From NCBI RefSeq assembly GCF_015752315.1, contig NZ_JADOVJ010000001.1, positions 1,542,501-1,606,500 of the forward strand: a DNA stretch of 64,000 nucleotides. The letters are read 5' to 3'. A program made the position numbers and the translations under genes. Within the stretch, counting starts at the first letter, position 1. The number at the start of each line of letters is the position of its first letter. The DNA is from Nocardioides luteus (GTDB taxonomy: Bacteria; Actinomycetota; Actinomycetes; Propionibacteriales; Nocardioidaceae). This document shows positions 10,559-18,614 of the stretch, piece by piece. The notes beneath the pieces are model-generated. The model did not search any database. It was given only the letters and a program-made list of their open reading frames with translations, and was not told the DNA's origin.

Positions 10559-13360
10559 TCAGGCGTCGCCGCCCTCTTGCATGATGCCCTTCGTCGCTGT
10601 CGGGTCGTCGATGCGGTAGGTGTCGAAGGCCTTCTTCACCAGCGCGGCGTCGATCTCGCCGGCCTCGGCCAGGGCCTGGAGGGCCTGGACGACGACGGAC
10701 TGGGCGTCGATCTGGAAGAAGCGACGCGCGGCCGGGCGGGTGTCGGCGAAGCCGAACCCGTCGGCACCGAGGACGCGGTAGTCGTCCGGTACCCAGCGGG
10801 CGATCTGCAGCGGGACGGCCCGCATGTAGTCGGAGACCGCGATGACAGGGCCGTTGGACGCGGAGAGCTTCTCGGTGACGTACGGCGTGCGCGGGGTCTC
10901 GCCCGGGTGGTTGAGGCTCCACTGCTCGGCGTCGATGGCGTCACGAGCGAGCTCGTTCCACGAGGTGACCGACCAGGTGTCGGCGTTGACGCCCCAGTCC
11001 TCCTTGAGGATGCGGGCGGCCTCCTCGACCCACGGGAACCCGACGCCCGAGGCCAGCAGGCGGACCTTCGGGCCGTCGCCCTCGGCGGTCGAGACCTGGT
11101 GGATGCCCTTCAGGATGCCCTCGACGTCGACGCCCTCGGGCTCCTTGGGTTGGCTGACCGGCTCGTTGTAGACGGTCAGGTAAAAGATGACGTTCTCGCC
11201 GTGCGGGTGCTCCTCGGAGGTGCCGTACATCCGCTCGAGGCCGCTCTGCATGATGTGCGAGACCTCGTAGGCGAACGCCGGGTCGTAGTGGACGACCGCC
11301 GGGTTGGTCGCCGCGAGCAGCGGGGAGTGACCGTCGGCGTGCTGGAGACCCTCACCGGTCAGCGTGGTGCGGCCGGCGGTGGCGCCGATCAGGAAGCCGC
11401 GGCCCATCATGTCGGCCATGGCCCAGATGGAGTCGCCGGTGCGCTGGAACCCGAACATCGAGTAGAAGATGTAGAACGGGATCATCGGCTCGCCGTGGGT
11501 GGCGTACGCCGTGCCGGCAGCGGTCGCCGACGCGAGCGCCCCCGCCTCGGAGATGCCCTCGTGGAGCAGCTGGCCCTGTGCGGACTCCTTGTAGGAGAGC
11601 AACAACTTCCGGTCGACGCTCTCGTACTGCTGGCCGCCAGGGTTGTAGACCTTGGCACTCGGGAACATCGCGTCCATGCCGAACGTGCGGTACTCGTCGG
11701 GCGCGATCGGGACGATGCGCTTGCCGATCTCTGGGTCACGCATCCAGTCCTTGAGGAGCCGGACGGTGGCCATCGTGGAGGCGATCTTGTTCTTCCCGGA
11801 GCCCTGCTTGAGCTCGGAGTAGACCTTGTCGCCCGGCAGGGTGAGCGGCTTGAACTCGACCCGGCGCTGGGGGAGCGGGCCGCCGAGCTGCTTGCGGCGC
11901 TCCATCATGTATTCGATCTCGGCCGACTCCGGACCCGGGTTGAAGAACGGCGCGGCACCGGTCTGCTCGTAGGTCGCCTCGAGCTCCTTGTCGGAGATCG
12001 GCAGGAGCAGGCGGTCGCGGAACTTCTTCAGGTCCGCCATGGTCAGCTTCTTCATCTGGTGGGTGGCGTTCTTGCCCTCCAGAGCGTCGATGGTCCAGCC
12101 CTTGATGGTGTGGGCCAGGATCACGGTCGGCTGCCCGACGGTCTTGGTGGCCGCGTCGAAGGCCGCGTAGACCTTGCGGTAGTCGTGACCACCGCGGGGG
12201 AGCTTGCGGATCTGCTCGTCGCTCATCTGCTCGACCATCTTGCGCAGGCGCGGGTCGGAGCCGAAGAAGTTCTCGCGGACGTAGGAACCGGTCTCGACCG
12301 AGTAGGTCTGGAACTGGCCGTCGGGGGTGGAGTTCATCTTGTTGACCAGGACGCCGTCGACGTCCTTGGCGAGCAGCTGGTCCCACTCGCGGCCCCAGAT
12401 GACCTTGATGACGTTCCAGCCGGCACCGCGGAAGTTGGACTCCAGCTCCTGGATGACCTTGCCGTTGCCGGTCACCGGGCCGTCGAGCTGCTGCAGGTTG
12501 CAGTTGACCACCCAGACCAGGTTGTCGAGCTCCTCGCGGGCGGCGACCCGGATGGCGCCGAGCGACTCGGGCTCACCCATCTCGCCGTCGCCGAGGAAGG
12601 CCCACACGCGCTGGTCGGAGGTGTCCTTGATGCCGCGGTTCTGCAGGTAGCGGTTGAACCGGGCCTGGTAGATCGAGTTGATCCCGGTCAGGCCCATGGA
12701 GACCGTCGGGAACTCCCAGAAGTCCGGCATCAGGCGCGGGTGCGGGTAGGACGAGATGCCCTGCCCGACGCCGTGCTGCACCTCCTGGCGGAAGCGGAAG
12801 AGCTGCTCCTCGGTGAGCCGGCCCTCGAGGAACGCACGCGCGTAGATGCCGGGGGAGGCGTGGCCCTGGATGAAGACCTGGTCGCCGCCGCCGGGGTGGT
12901 CCTTGCCGCGGAAGAAGTGGTTGAAGCCGACCTCGTAGAGGCTCGCGGAGGACTGGTAGGTGGCGATGTGGCCGCCCACCTCGAGGCCCTTGCGGTTGGC
13001 GGAGGAGACCATGACGGCGGCGTTCCAGCGGATGAAGGCGCGGATGCGTCGCTCGATGTCCTCATCGCCCGGGAACCACGGCTCGCGGTCGGAGGGGATG
13101 GTGTTGATGTAGTCGGTGCTCCGCAGGGCCGGGACGCCGACGGACTGCTCCCGGGCGCGCTCCAGAAGACGCAGCATGACGTAGCGGGCCCGTTCGCGCC
13201 CGCTCGACTCGAGCATCGCGTCGAACGAGCCGAGCCACTCACTGGTCTCTTCGGGATCGATGTCCGGAAGCTGGGTCGGTAGACCCTCGTGGATTACGGT
13301 CGGCTGGGCGGGGGTCGGGCCCTGCGGACCACCAGTCGTCTTGGTGGATTCTTCGGTCAC
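10559..13360 (-). CDS. aceE: Pyruvate dehydrogenase E1 component, homodimeric type
   Basis: A 933-residue thiamine-diphosphate enzyme that decarboxylates pyruvate and acetylates the lipoyl groups of the E2 subunit of the pyruvate dehydrogenase complex. It is the single-chain AceE type: N-terminal [20 protein letters not shown], the ThDP/Mg motif beginning [13 protein letters not shown] and ending [13 protein letters not shown], and the central [18 protein letters not shown] chose the GTG at 13360 (reading VTEESTK) because the length then matches mycobacterial AceE; the open frame runs on to 13606 but is not family-like, and gagg lies very near the start. Its 5' end faces the PfkB gene. Acetyl-CoA made here feeds the neighbouring fatty acid genes. 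Confidence 0.96.
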   Translation of the reverse strand: MTEESTKTTGGPQGPTPAQPTVIHEGLPTQLPDIDPEETSEWLGSFDAMLESSGRERARYVMLRLLERAREQSVGVPALRSTDYINTIPSDREPWFPGDEDIERRIRAFIRWNAAVMVSSANRKGLEVGGHIATYQSSASLYEVGFNHFFRGKDHPGGGDQVFIQGHASPGIYARAFLEGRLTEEQLFRFRQEVQHGVGQGISSYPHPRLMPDFWEFPTVSMGLTGINSIYQARFNRYLQNRGIKDTSDQRVWAFLGDGEMGEPESLGAIRVAAREELDNLVWVVNCNLQQLDGPVTGNGKVIQELESNFRGAGWNVIKVIWGREWDQLLAKDVDGVLVNKMNSTPDGQFQTYSVETGSYVRENFFGSDPRLRKMVEQMSDEQIRKLPRGGHDYRKVYAAFDAATKTVGQPTVILAHTIKGWTIDALEGKNATHQMKKLTMADLKKFRDRLLLPISDKELEATYEQTGAAPFFNPGPESAEIEYMMERRKQLGGPLPQRRVEFKPLTLPGDKVYSELKQGSGKNKIASTMATVRLLKDWMRDPEIGKRIVPIAPDEYRTFGMDAMFPSAKVYNPGGQQYESVDRKLLLSYKESAQGQLLHEGISEAGALASATAAGTAYATHGEPMIPFYIFYSMFGFQRTGDSIWAMADMMGRGFLIGATAGRTTLTGEGLQHADGHSPLLAATNPAVVHYDPAFAYEVSHIMQSGLERMYGTSEEHPHGENVIFYLTVYNEPVSQPKEPEGVDVEGILKGIHQVSTAEGDGPKVRLLASGVGFPWVEEAARILKEDWGVNADTWSVTSWNELARDAIDAEQWSLNHPGETPRTPYVTEKLSASNGPVIAVSDYMRAVPLQIARWVPDDYRVLGADGFGFADTRPAARRFFQIDAQSVVVQALQALAEAGEIDAALVKKAFDTYRIDDPTATKGIMQEGGDA

Positions 13361-13471
13361 ATCCTCAATGGTCGCACGCGGTCGCGAGCGGTCGCGCACC
13401 CGCGGTGGGTTACTGGACAGTAGGAGGTTTCTGCTGGTCAACCCCGAAAATTCGTTGGTACGTCGAGTTGC

Positions 13472-13477
13472 TAATCT
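13472..13477 (+). promoter_or_regulatory. -10 element of a leaderless pfkB promoter
   Basis: The hexamer taatct is followed by seven bases and then the GTG start at 13485. No ribosome binding site lies before that GTG. This spacing is typical for actinobacterial leaderless messages that begin at the start codon. Confidence 0.6.
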
Positions 13478-13484
13478 GCCGCCC

Positions 13485-14378
13485 GTGACCAGCCTGGATC
13501 GTGACAATGCCGTTGCTGACGTATTGGTGGTAGGTGAGGCACTGGTCGACGTGGTCACCACGTCCGACGGTGTGACCCGGGACCATCCCGGCGGCAGCGG
13601 CGCCAACGTCGCTGTCGCGCTGGGCCGGCTCGGCCGTCCGGTGCGCTACGCGGCGTCCTACGCCGACGACGCCCGTGGGCAGGCGCTGGCCGCCCACCTG
13701 GCCGGCTCCGGGGTCCGGATGGCCTGTGACCCGCACGTGCTGGCCCGGACCTCGACGGCGCAGGCGACCATCACGGCCGACGGGTCGGCGACGTACGTCT
13801 TCGACCTGGAGTGGAAGCTCGGCGAGGTCGCGGTGGGCACGCCGCGGTTCGTGCACATCGGATCGCTCGCCCCGGTGCTCTCGCCCGGTGCCGAGACGGT
13901 CTTCGCGCTGCTCGACGGGCTCCCGGAGTCGGTGCGCGTCCTCTACGACATCAACATGCGGCCCACGCTCACCGGTACCGGCCAGGAGGTCGTCTCGCGG
14001 ATCGAGCGGGCAGCGGCGTACGCCGATGTGGTCAAGGCCAGCGACGAGGACCTGGAGACCCTCTACCCCGGGATCGGTCTGGACAAGGCGGCCGCGCGGC
14101 TGCTCGAGCTCGGTGCCGGTGCGGTCGCGGTGACCCGCGGCGGCGACGGCGCCAGCTGGATCACCGCCTCCGAGCGGATCGACGTCGAGGCCCAGAAGGT
14201 GACCGTCGTGGACACCATCGGTGCCGGTGACACCTTCTCCGCCGGCCTGGTCGACGCGCTGTGGGACGACTTCGACCGCGACCGCCGCGAGGTGCTCGCC
14301 CACGGCGTCCGGGCGGCGGCGGTCACCGTCTCGCGTGCCGGTGCCAACCCGCCGACCCGGGCCGAGCTGGGCAGCTAG
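13485..14378 (+). CDS. PfkB-family carbohydrate kinase
   Basis: A 297-residue ribokinase-fold sugar kinase. The PfkB signatures are clear: [15 protein letters not shown] near the N-terminus and [13 protein letters not shown] near residue 245, whose Asp is the catalytic base. The substrate is not evident; fructose, ribose or a nucleoside are possible, and a fructokinase would connect with the mannose isomerase of the glycan locus 12 kb away, though nothing but need links them. The GTG start at 13485 lacks a ribosome site but follows a -10 box by seven bases. Its stop codon overlaps the convergent sigma factor stop within ctag. Confidence 0.9.
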   Translation: MTSLDRDNAVADVLVVGEALVDVVTTSDGVTRDHPGGSGANVAVALGRLGRPVRYAASYADDARGQALAAHLAGSGVRMACDPHVLARTSTAQATITADGSATYVFDLEWKLGEVAVGTPRFVHIGSLAPVLSPGAETVFALLDGLPESVRVLYDINMRPTLTGTGQEVVSRIERAAAYADVVKASDEDLETLYPGIGLDKAAARLLELGAGAVAVTRGGDGASWITASERIDVEAQKVTVVDTIGAGDTFSAGLVDALWDDFDRDRREVLAHGVRAAAVTVSRAGANPPTRAELGS

Positions 14379-14944
14379 GCCGAGTCTGCGAGAGCGGCCC
14401 GGAGCGCTGCTCGGGCGCGATGCAGGCGTGACTTCATCGCGGGCAGGCTCAGGCCCAGGTGCTTCGCGACCGTTCTGCCGCTGTAGCCGTGCACGTCGCG
14501 CAACAGCAGCACCTGCCGTTGGTCGGGTGGAAGCTCCGCGATGGCCGCGGAGACGAGACGAGCCTCGATCCCTGCCAGCGCGGCCTCCTCGGCCGACGAA
14601 CTCGTTCGCAGGGGCAGATCGGTCACCTCGGCGAGGACGTGCCTCCGGCTGAGGGACCAGCGACGTACGCACTCGTTGCGCACGATCGTGAACATCCACG
14701 ACGCCAACGCTCCGGTCGCTCGCAGTGTCCCGATCTTGCGGTAGAGGATGACCAGCGCCTCCTGCGTCGCATCCTCCGCGTCCTGCTCGCTCAGGCACAG
14801 CGACATGGCGAACCGCCGAACGTGCGGGTGGGCCCCTTCGACGAGCACCGAGATCGCGGCCACGTCGCCGGCCTGCGCTGACCGGACGACGGCCGTGTCG
14901 GGCCACGAGCGGCGCATGTCGGTCTGCTGGTTCATCATGGTCAC
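14375..14944 (-). CDS. ECF RNA polymerase sigma factor
   Basis: A 189-residue group 4 sigma factor. Region 2 (about 30-105) includes DAEDATQEALVILYRKI and ALASWMFTIVRNECVRRW; region 4 (about 125-182) includes IAELPPDQRQVLLLRDVHGYSG with LGLSLPAMKSRLHRARAAL. No anti-sigma gene is adjacent. Instead it is translationally coupled to an upstream thiol-active redoxin: its GTG overlaps that stop as GTGA; an ATG at 14938 is an alternative start. The pairing suggests a response to thiol or peroxide stress, which is inference. Confidence 0.9.
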   Translation of the reverse strand: MTMMNQQTDMRRSWPDTAVVRSAQAGDVAAISVLVEGAHPHVRRFAMSLCLSEQDAEDATQEALVILYRKIGTLRATGALASWMFTIVRNECVRRWSLSRRHVLAEVTDLPLRTSSSAEEAALAGIEARLVSAAIAELPPDQRQVLLLRDVHGYSGRTVAKHLGLSLPAMKSRLHRARAALRAALADSA

Positions 14945-15396
14945 CCCGCCCGTTGTGGCAGGGCGTCGAGCGCCGCGAGGACGTCGCGGTGACGGTATCC
15001 GCCGGTGGGCACGGTGACGATGTCCGCGTACGTGACCCGGCCGGTGGCGTCCACGATGACGGTTCCCGACTGCATCATCGAGCCGAGCAGGCGGCGGGCG
15101 AGGCCGAGGTCACCGTGGAGTCCGGGGACGACGGGGAACGGGACCTGCCGCCGCTCCACCCAGGCCCGGGCCGTGGTGGCGTCCTCGGGGACGGCGACCA
15201 GGACCCGAACGCCGCGGTCGCGGAAGTCTTTCGCGTTGGACGTGAGGGTGCGTACGTGGGCGTTGCACATCATGCAGGTCGTGGTTCGCATGAAGTAGAC
15301 GAGTGTTCCCCGGTGGCCTTCCCCGAGGAGATCGGCCGTCATGCCGTCGCTCAGCTGCACGGAGGTGGACTCGATCGTGCTTCCTACGTCGATCAC
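14941..15396 (-). CDS. Thioredoxin-fold redoxin (AhpC/TSA superfamily) with CMMC
   Basis: A 151-residue redoxin-domain protein without a signal peptide. The active-site pair is Cys41-x-x-Cys44 in TTTCMMCNAH, placed where peroxiredoxin-like proteins carry their catalytic cysteine; the rest (VLVAVPEDATTARAWVERRQ, VPGLHGDLGLARRLLG, GTVIVDATGRVTYADIV) follows the thioredoxin fold of AhpC/TSA relatives. The GTG start has agagaggaac about six bases upstream. It is the first gene of a two-gene unit with the ECF sigma factor and may be its sensor or partner; no experiment supports this. Confidence 0.85.
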   Translation of the reverse strand: MIDVGSTIESTSVQLSDGMTADLLGEGHRGTLVYFMRTTTCMMCNAHVRTLTSNAKDFRDRGVRVLVAVPEDATTARAWVERRQVPFPVVPGLHGDLGLARRLLGSMMQSGTVIVDATGRVTYADIVTVPTGGYRHRDVLAALDALPQRAG

Positions 15397-15488
15397 GTGT
15401 GTTCCTCTCTGTTCCGCCCGCGGCGCGGGCTGTCGCAGACAGGAGTGGTCCGGCGCGCAAAAGGATTCAGCTCGGCCGCCGCCGGTGG

Positions 15489-16451
15489 TCAGCTGGTCCC
15501 GAGCCGCTCGGCGAGCGTACGTCCCAGCCAGGCCGCCGAGCGGATGGCGCTGCCGCAGTTGGCGACGAGGACGCCCGGGCTCGGCTCGTCGACCACCAGG
15601 GTCTTCTGAGCGGTGTCGACGCCCCAGAGGATGTCGTCGACGCGGGCATCGCGGAGCCAGGGGAGGGTCTCGGCGAGACCGCTGTCGAGGATCTCCTTCC
15701 AGTGGTCGACGGCGCCCGAGGTGTCCTCGTCCTCGACGATGTCCTCCTGGCCGACGAGGACCCTCAGCCGCCCGTCGATGAGCTTCACGAAGACATAGCC
15801 GAAGCCGTCGCCGATCGGCACGATCGTGTGGGGCAGCTGCTCGCGTTCGGGCGGGACCGGGAGGTCGAGCACGAACAGCTGGCGCTTCTCCGGCTCCGCG
15901 CTGGCCTGCGGGAACACCGAGGCGTTCGCCGCGCCCATCGCGCCGAGTACCCTCCCGGCGCGGATGGTGCCACGGGAGGTCTCGACCACATGACCGCTGC
16001 CGTCGGGGCGTACGCCGGTGACGAGCGCGTCGACCAGCGTCGCTCCCGCTTCCCGGGCGTGGTCGCGGAGCATCCCGACGAGCCCGGTCGCGGAGACGTT
16101 GAGCGCGGGGATGTGCTCACCGGTGTGCAGCAGGTGGTAGGTGTTCTCGATCATCCCCAGGTCGGCGCCGGGCGCGGCACCGCGGATGTACTGCTCGGTC
16201 TGGGTCGTCATCTCGCGCTTGACCGGGTCGGGCCACGTCCACCGGATGCTGCCGCCCGCATAGCGATAGGTCGCGACATGGCCGGGGTCGTCGGCGGGGT
16301 CGTGGTCGATGAGGACCACCCGCAGGCCGGGCCGGGCCAGGAACGTGGCCGTCGCAGCGCCGATCGGGCCTGCTCCGCAGATCGCCACGTCGGCCTCCGC
16401 AGGCAGTGTCACGAGTCGGTCAGCGGGCAGGTCGGCGGGGAGATCAGTCAA
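15489..16451 (-). CDS. FAD-dependent oxidoreductase, DAO family
   Basis: A 320-residue flavoprotein of the D-amino-acid oxidase/glycine oxidase fold. The dinucleotide-binding GAGPIGAATATFL motif follows VAICG near residue 25, then VVLIDHDPADDP, and a C-terminal FAD contact region reads GVLVANCGSAIRSAAWLG. Substrate is unknown; a secondary or tertiary amine or amino acid is typical. The start is TTG at 16451, overlapping the upstream GCS2 stop as TTGA and preceded by a strong ggaagga site, so the rare start is well supported. It forms a two-gene operon with the GCS2 ligase. Confidence 0.85.
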   Translation of the reverse strand: MTDLPADLPADRLVTLPAEADVAICGAGPIGAATATFLARPGLRVVLIDHDPADDPGHVATYRYAGGSIRWTWPDPVKREMTTQTEQYIRGAAPGADLGMIENTYHLLHTGEHIPALNVSATGLVGMLRDHAREAGATLVDALVTGVRPDGSGHVVETSRGTIRAGRVLGAMGAANASVFPQASAEPEKRQLFVLDLPVPPEREQLPHTIVPIGDGFGYVFVKLIDGRLRVLVGQEDIVEDEDTSGAVDHWKEILDSGLAETLPWLRDARVDDILWGVDTAQKTLVVDEPSPGVLVANCGSAIRSAAWLGRTLAERLGTS

Positions 16452-17572
16452 CGAAGTCCTTCCGGGTGGTACATCAGGCCGGTGCGCGAATATGCGTCCA
16501 GAAGGCTATCGGCTGGGGTACGTCCCTCGCTCAGCAACTGGTCCAGACCATCGAGGTGGCCGACTTCGTGCCGCAGGCCAGCACGTTCGGAGAGCGCCCG
16601 GCGCGCCGCCGCGAGCACCTGGCGGGCGCCGGCAGCGATCTCGGGATCGGCGAATGCCGCGGTCGCGGCCCGCTGATGGAGGTCGCGACTGGGCCTGTCG
16701 GCCAGTCCGGGCAGGTCGTCGGCGAGGCAGACGCCGAGCGTCAGCGCCGCGCCGCCGAGCAGCAGATCCCGGGTGAGGAAGGAGTCGAAGGCCTTGAACT
16801 CGATGCGTCCCTCCTCGCGAGGGATCCGCGGTGGGTGGACCATGGTGGGCTCGACGCCCGCGGTCGTCTCGACGAAGCAGCGCGCCGCCACCCGGCGCCA
16901 GGTGCGCTCGTAGGTGCGCTTGCTGGGGCCGTGCCAGACCTTTCCGGCGTGGAAGGGTGAGCTGAAGCTGAACGGCACCATGAACGGGCTGTAGTAGGTC
17001 AGCCTGCGGGTCACCTCGACGACCTGTGCCGCGGAGAGCCCCGGGAAGGACAGGTTGATGTCGGGGCCGTAGCTCAGGTTGGAGACCTCGGCGTGGTCGT
17101 ACTCCCGGTGCTCGGCCCGCATCCGCTGCTCCCACTCGTTGAGCGGCGGGTCGAGGACGTACGCCTCGCGGACCGGGTTGAAGCCGACGATGCCCAGGTG
17201 CAGGCCGAGGGGCTCGAGACGCTTGGCGATGTCGCCCTGCAGGTCGACGAGCCGGTCGGCGGCCTCGGTGATGCTCGGGCAGATCGGGGTGCGGATCTCC
17301 ACGCCCTTGACCAGCATCGTGGTGAAGGTGCCCTCGGCGTCGAACCGCTCGTCGCCCTCGAGGTACCAATAGCCGCTCTTGATGCCGAGGTCGCCGCGGA
17401 CGAGGCCGTCGTCGGTGGTGCCGGAGCCGTCGGCGAGAGCGCGTTGGAGGGCGTCGAAGTCGAGGTCTTCGAAGTCATGGAATGTGCCCGCGTCGCGAAT
17501 CGCACCCGCGCCTACGTCGGGTGACTCCGTCACCAGGGCATACTCGAACTCGAACCCGGCGGAGTAGAGCAC
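16448..17572 (-). CDS. GCS2-family glutamate-cysteine-ligase-like carboxylate-amine ligase
   Basis: A 374-residue protein related to the GCS2 family of ATP-dependent ligases that join the gamma-carboxyl of glutamate, or a similar acid, to an amine. Family-like elements are GFEFEYALV at the start, the KGVEIRTPICPSITEA strand, SYGPDINLSFPG and EEGRIEFKAFDSF. Whether it makes gamma-glutamylcysteine or another amide cannot be told. The GTG start at 17572 follows a TAGAGT -10 box by six bases, so the message is probably leaderless. It is divergent from the siderophore-interacting protein and co-directional with a coupled FAD oxidoreductase, an unusual pair. Confidence 0.82.
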   Translation of the reverse strand: MLYSAGFEFEYALVTESPDVGAGAIRDAGTFHDFEDLDFDALQRALADGSGTTDDGLVRGDLGIKSGYWYLEGDERFDAEGTFTTMLVKGVEIRTPICPSITEAADRLVDLQGDIAKRLEPLGLHLGIVGFNPVREAYVLDPPLNEWEQRMRAEHREYDHAEVSNLSYGPDINLSFPGLSAAQVVEVTRRLTYYSPFMVPFSFSSPFHAGKVWHGPSKRTYERTWRRVAARCFVETTAGVEPTMVHPPRIPREEGRIEFKAFDSFLTRDLLLGGAALTLGVCLADDLPGLADRPSRDLHQRAATAAFADPEIAAGARQVLAAARRALSERAGLRHEVGHLDGLDQLLSEGRTPADSLLDAYSRTGLMYHPEGLR

Positions 17573-17578
17573 GGCGCA

Positions 17579-17584
17579 ACTCTA
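17579..17584 (-). promoter_or_regulatory. -10 element of the leaderless GCS2 promoter
   Basis: On the minus strand, tagagt is followed by six bases and the GTG start codon at 17572. It is 43 bases from the iron box of the divergent gene. Confidence 0.55.
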
Positions 17585-17621
17585 GGGCAGTCGGCGGGCC
17601 ACCATCCGCATTTCTCGGAAA

Positions 17622-17640
17622 TTAGGTTAGGCTCCCCTCA
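17622..17640 (+). promoter_or_regulatory. DtxR/IdeR-type iron box overlapping the SIP promoter
   Basis: The 19-base site starting ttaggttaggctcccc matches the actinobacterial iron-box consensus (TTAGGTTAGSCTAACCTAA) at 16 of 19 positions by my count; the left half is perfect. It contains a TAGGCT -10 box six bases before the ATG, so iron-loaded repressor would block the polymerase directly. Confidence 0.8.
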
Positions 17641-18425
17641 TGTTTCGCGCGGACAAGCCGGAGACAAAGCCGGCGACACGGGTCGTGGTCACCTCGACCC
17701 GCCGGCTCAGTGCCGGGATGACCCGCGTCCATTTCCGTGCCGAGGACCTCTCCGCGTTCGACGGCAGCGTGTGCACCGACCGGTTCCTGCGTCTGGAGAT
17801 CCCGGTCGGTGACGGCTCGACCGTCTGCCGCACCTACACCGCGCTCGACCCCTCCGTCGCCGAGGGCACCCTGGCCGTCGACTTCGTCCACCACGGTGAC
17901 GAGGGCGTCGCCGGCAGGTGGGCTGCCGCCGCGGCTCCGGGTGACGTGCTGACCGTGCGCGGGCCCGGTGGGACGTACGCCCCGGACCCGGCTGCCGACT
18001 GGCACCTGCTCGTCGGCGACGAGTCCGGTCTGCCCGCGATCCGCGCGGCGCTGGCGGCGCTCCCGGCCGACGCGGTCGGCTACGCCGTGATCGAGGTGCC
18101 CTCCGCGGAGCACCTCCAGCAGGTCGAGGCGCCGGCCGGCGTCGAGGTGCGCTGGGTGGACGCCACGGTCGACCCGCCGCTGGAGACCGTCGTCCGCGAG
18201 CTGCCCTGGCTGCTCGGCCGGGTGCACGCCTTCGTGCACGGCGAGGCCGAGGTCACCATGCAGCGGATCCGTCCCTACCTGCTGCGTGAGCGCGGGATGC
18301 CGCGCGGGGACCTGTCGATCTCCGGCTACTGGCGCCGCGGCAACAGTGAGGACAGCTTCCGGGTGTGGAAGCGCAGCCAGGCCGCCGACCGGCAGGCTGC
18401 GTACGCCGGTCAGGCGCTGCGGTAG
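17640..18425 (+). CDS. Siderophore-interacting protein, FAD-dependent ferric reductase
   Basis: A 261-residue SIP/ViuB-family flavoprotein that releases iron from imported ferric siderophores by reduction. The FAD-binding motif is CRTYTALD near residue 62, the middle has GPGGTYAPDPAADWHLLVGDES, and the C-terminus has HGEAEVTMQRIRPYLLRERG and SISGYWRRGNSEDSFR, the NADPH-side signature of the family. The ATG at 17640 lies directly after an iron box and six bases after a -10 box, so it is probably leaderless and derepressed at low iron. It would serve the desferrioxamine-type operon at 56-64 kb. Its stop codon TAG is part of the next promoter. Confidence 0.94.
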   Translation: MFRADKPETKPATRVVVTSTRRLSAGMTRVHFRAEDLSAFDGSVCTDRFLRLEIPVGDGSTVCRTYTALDPSVAEGTLAVDFVHHGDEGVAGRWAAAAAPGDVLTVRGPGGTYAPDPAADWHLLVGDESGLPAIRAALAALPADAVGYAVIEVPSAEHLQQVEAPAGVEVRWVDATVDPPLETVVRELPWLLGRVHAFVHGEAEVTMQRIRPYLLRERGMPRGDLSISGYWRRGNSEDSFRVWKRSQAADRQAAYAGQALR

Positions 18426-18428
18426 TCT
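18423..18428 (+). promoter_or_regulatory. -10 element of the cmx leader promoter
   Basis: tagtct is followed by seven bases and the ATG of the leader peptide at 18436. The first three bases are also the stop codon of the SIP gene, so the promoter is packed into the end of that gene. Confidence 0.65.
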
Positions 18429-18435
18429 GACGGCC

Positions 18436-18501
18436 ATGTCGAGCCCTGAGGCAGCCACTGTGGGGGCTTTCGGTCACGCCGTCAGCCCCCTGAACCACTG
18501 A
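18436..18501 (+). CDS. Leader peptide of the chloramphenicol exporter, 21 residues
   Basis: A 22-codon frame encodes MSSPEAATVGAFGHAVSPLN plus a final His. It is probably translated from a leaderless message (ATG seven bases after TAGTCT). It contains both arms of a small hairpin and lies 113 bases before the exporter start. Inducible chloramphenicol resistance genes are commonly controlled by short leader peptides on which the drug stalls ribosomes; here that is inferred from layout. Confidence 0.7.
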   Translation: MSSPEAATVGAFGHAVSPLNH

Positions 18502-18541
18502 GGTTCGAGCCCTCCCGCCCTGGCGCGAAACGCGCGGGCGG
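18462..18541 (+). promoter_or_regulatory. Attenuator hairpins upstream of cmx
   Basis: The first stem (gggggct at 18462-18468 with agccccc at 18484-18490) lies in the leader frame. The second, stronger stem is at 18515-18541: ccgccc, a tg bulge, gcgcg, loop aaa, cgcgc, gggcgg. It has no T tract. A ribosome paused in the leader would prevent the first stem and could change folding of the second, which stands between the leader and the exporter. Confidence 0.6.
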
Positions 18542-18614
18542 TCGATAGGCCACCCCGGGTGCTGGCCGTGGTGACGAGACGCGTTCCGTCCGTTTCCTGC
18601 CTCGGAGTATCCAC

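Noticed and set aside
10451..13282. A 943-codon plus-strand frame opposite aceE
   Set aside because: Antisense shadow of aceE; no recognisable domain, and the pyruvate dehydrogenase reading is complete.
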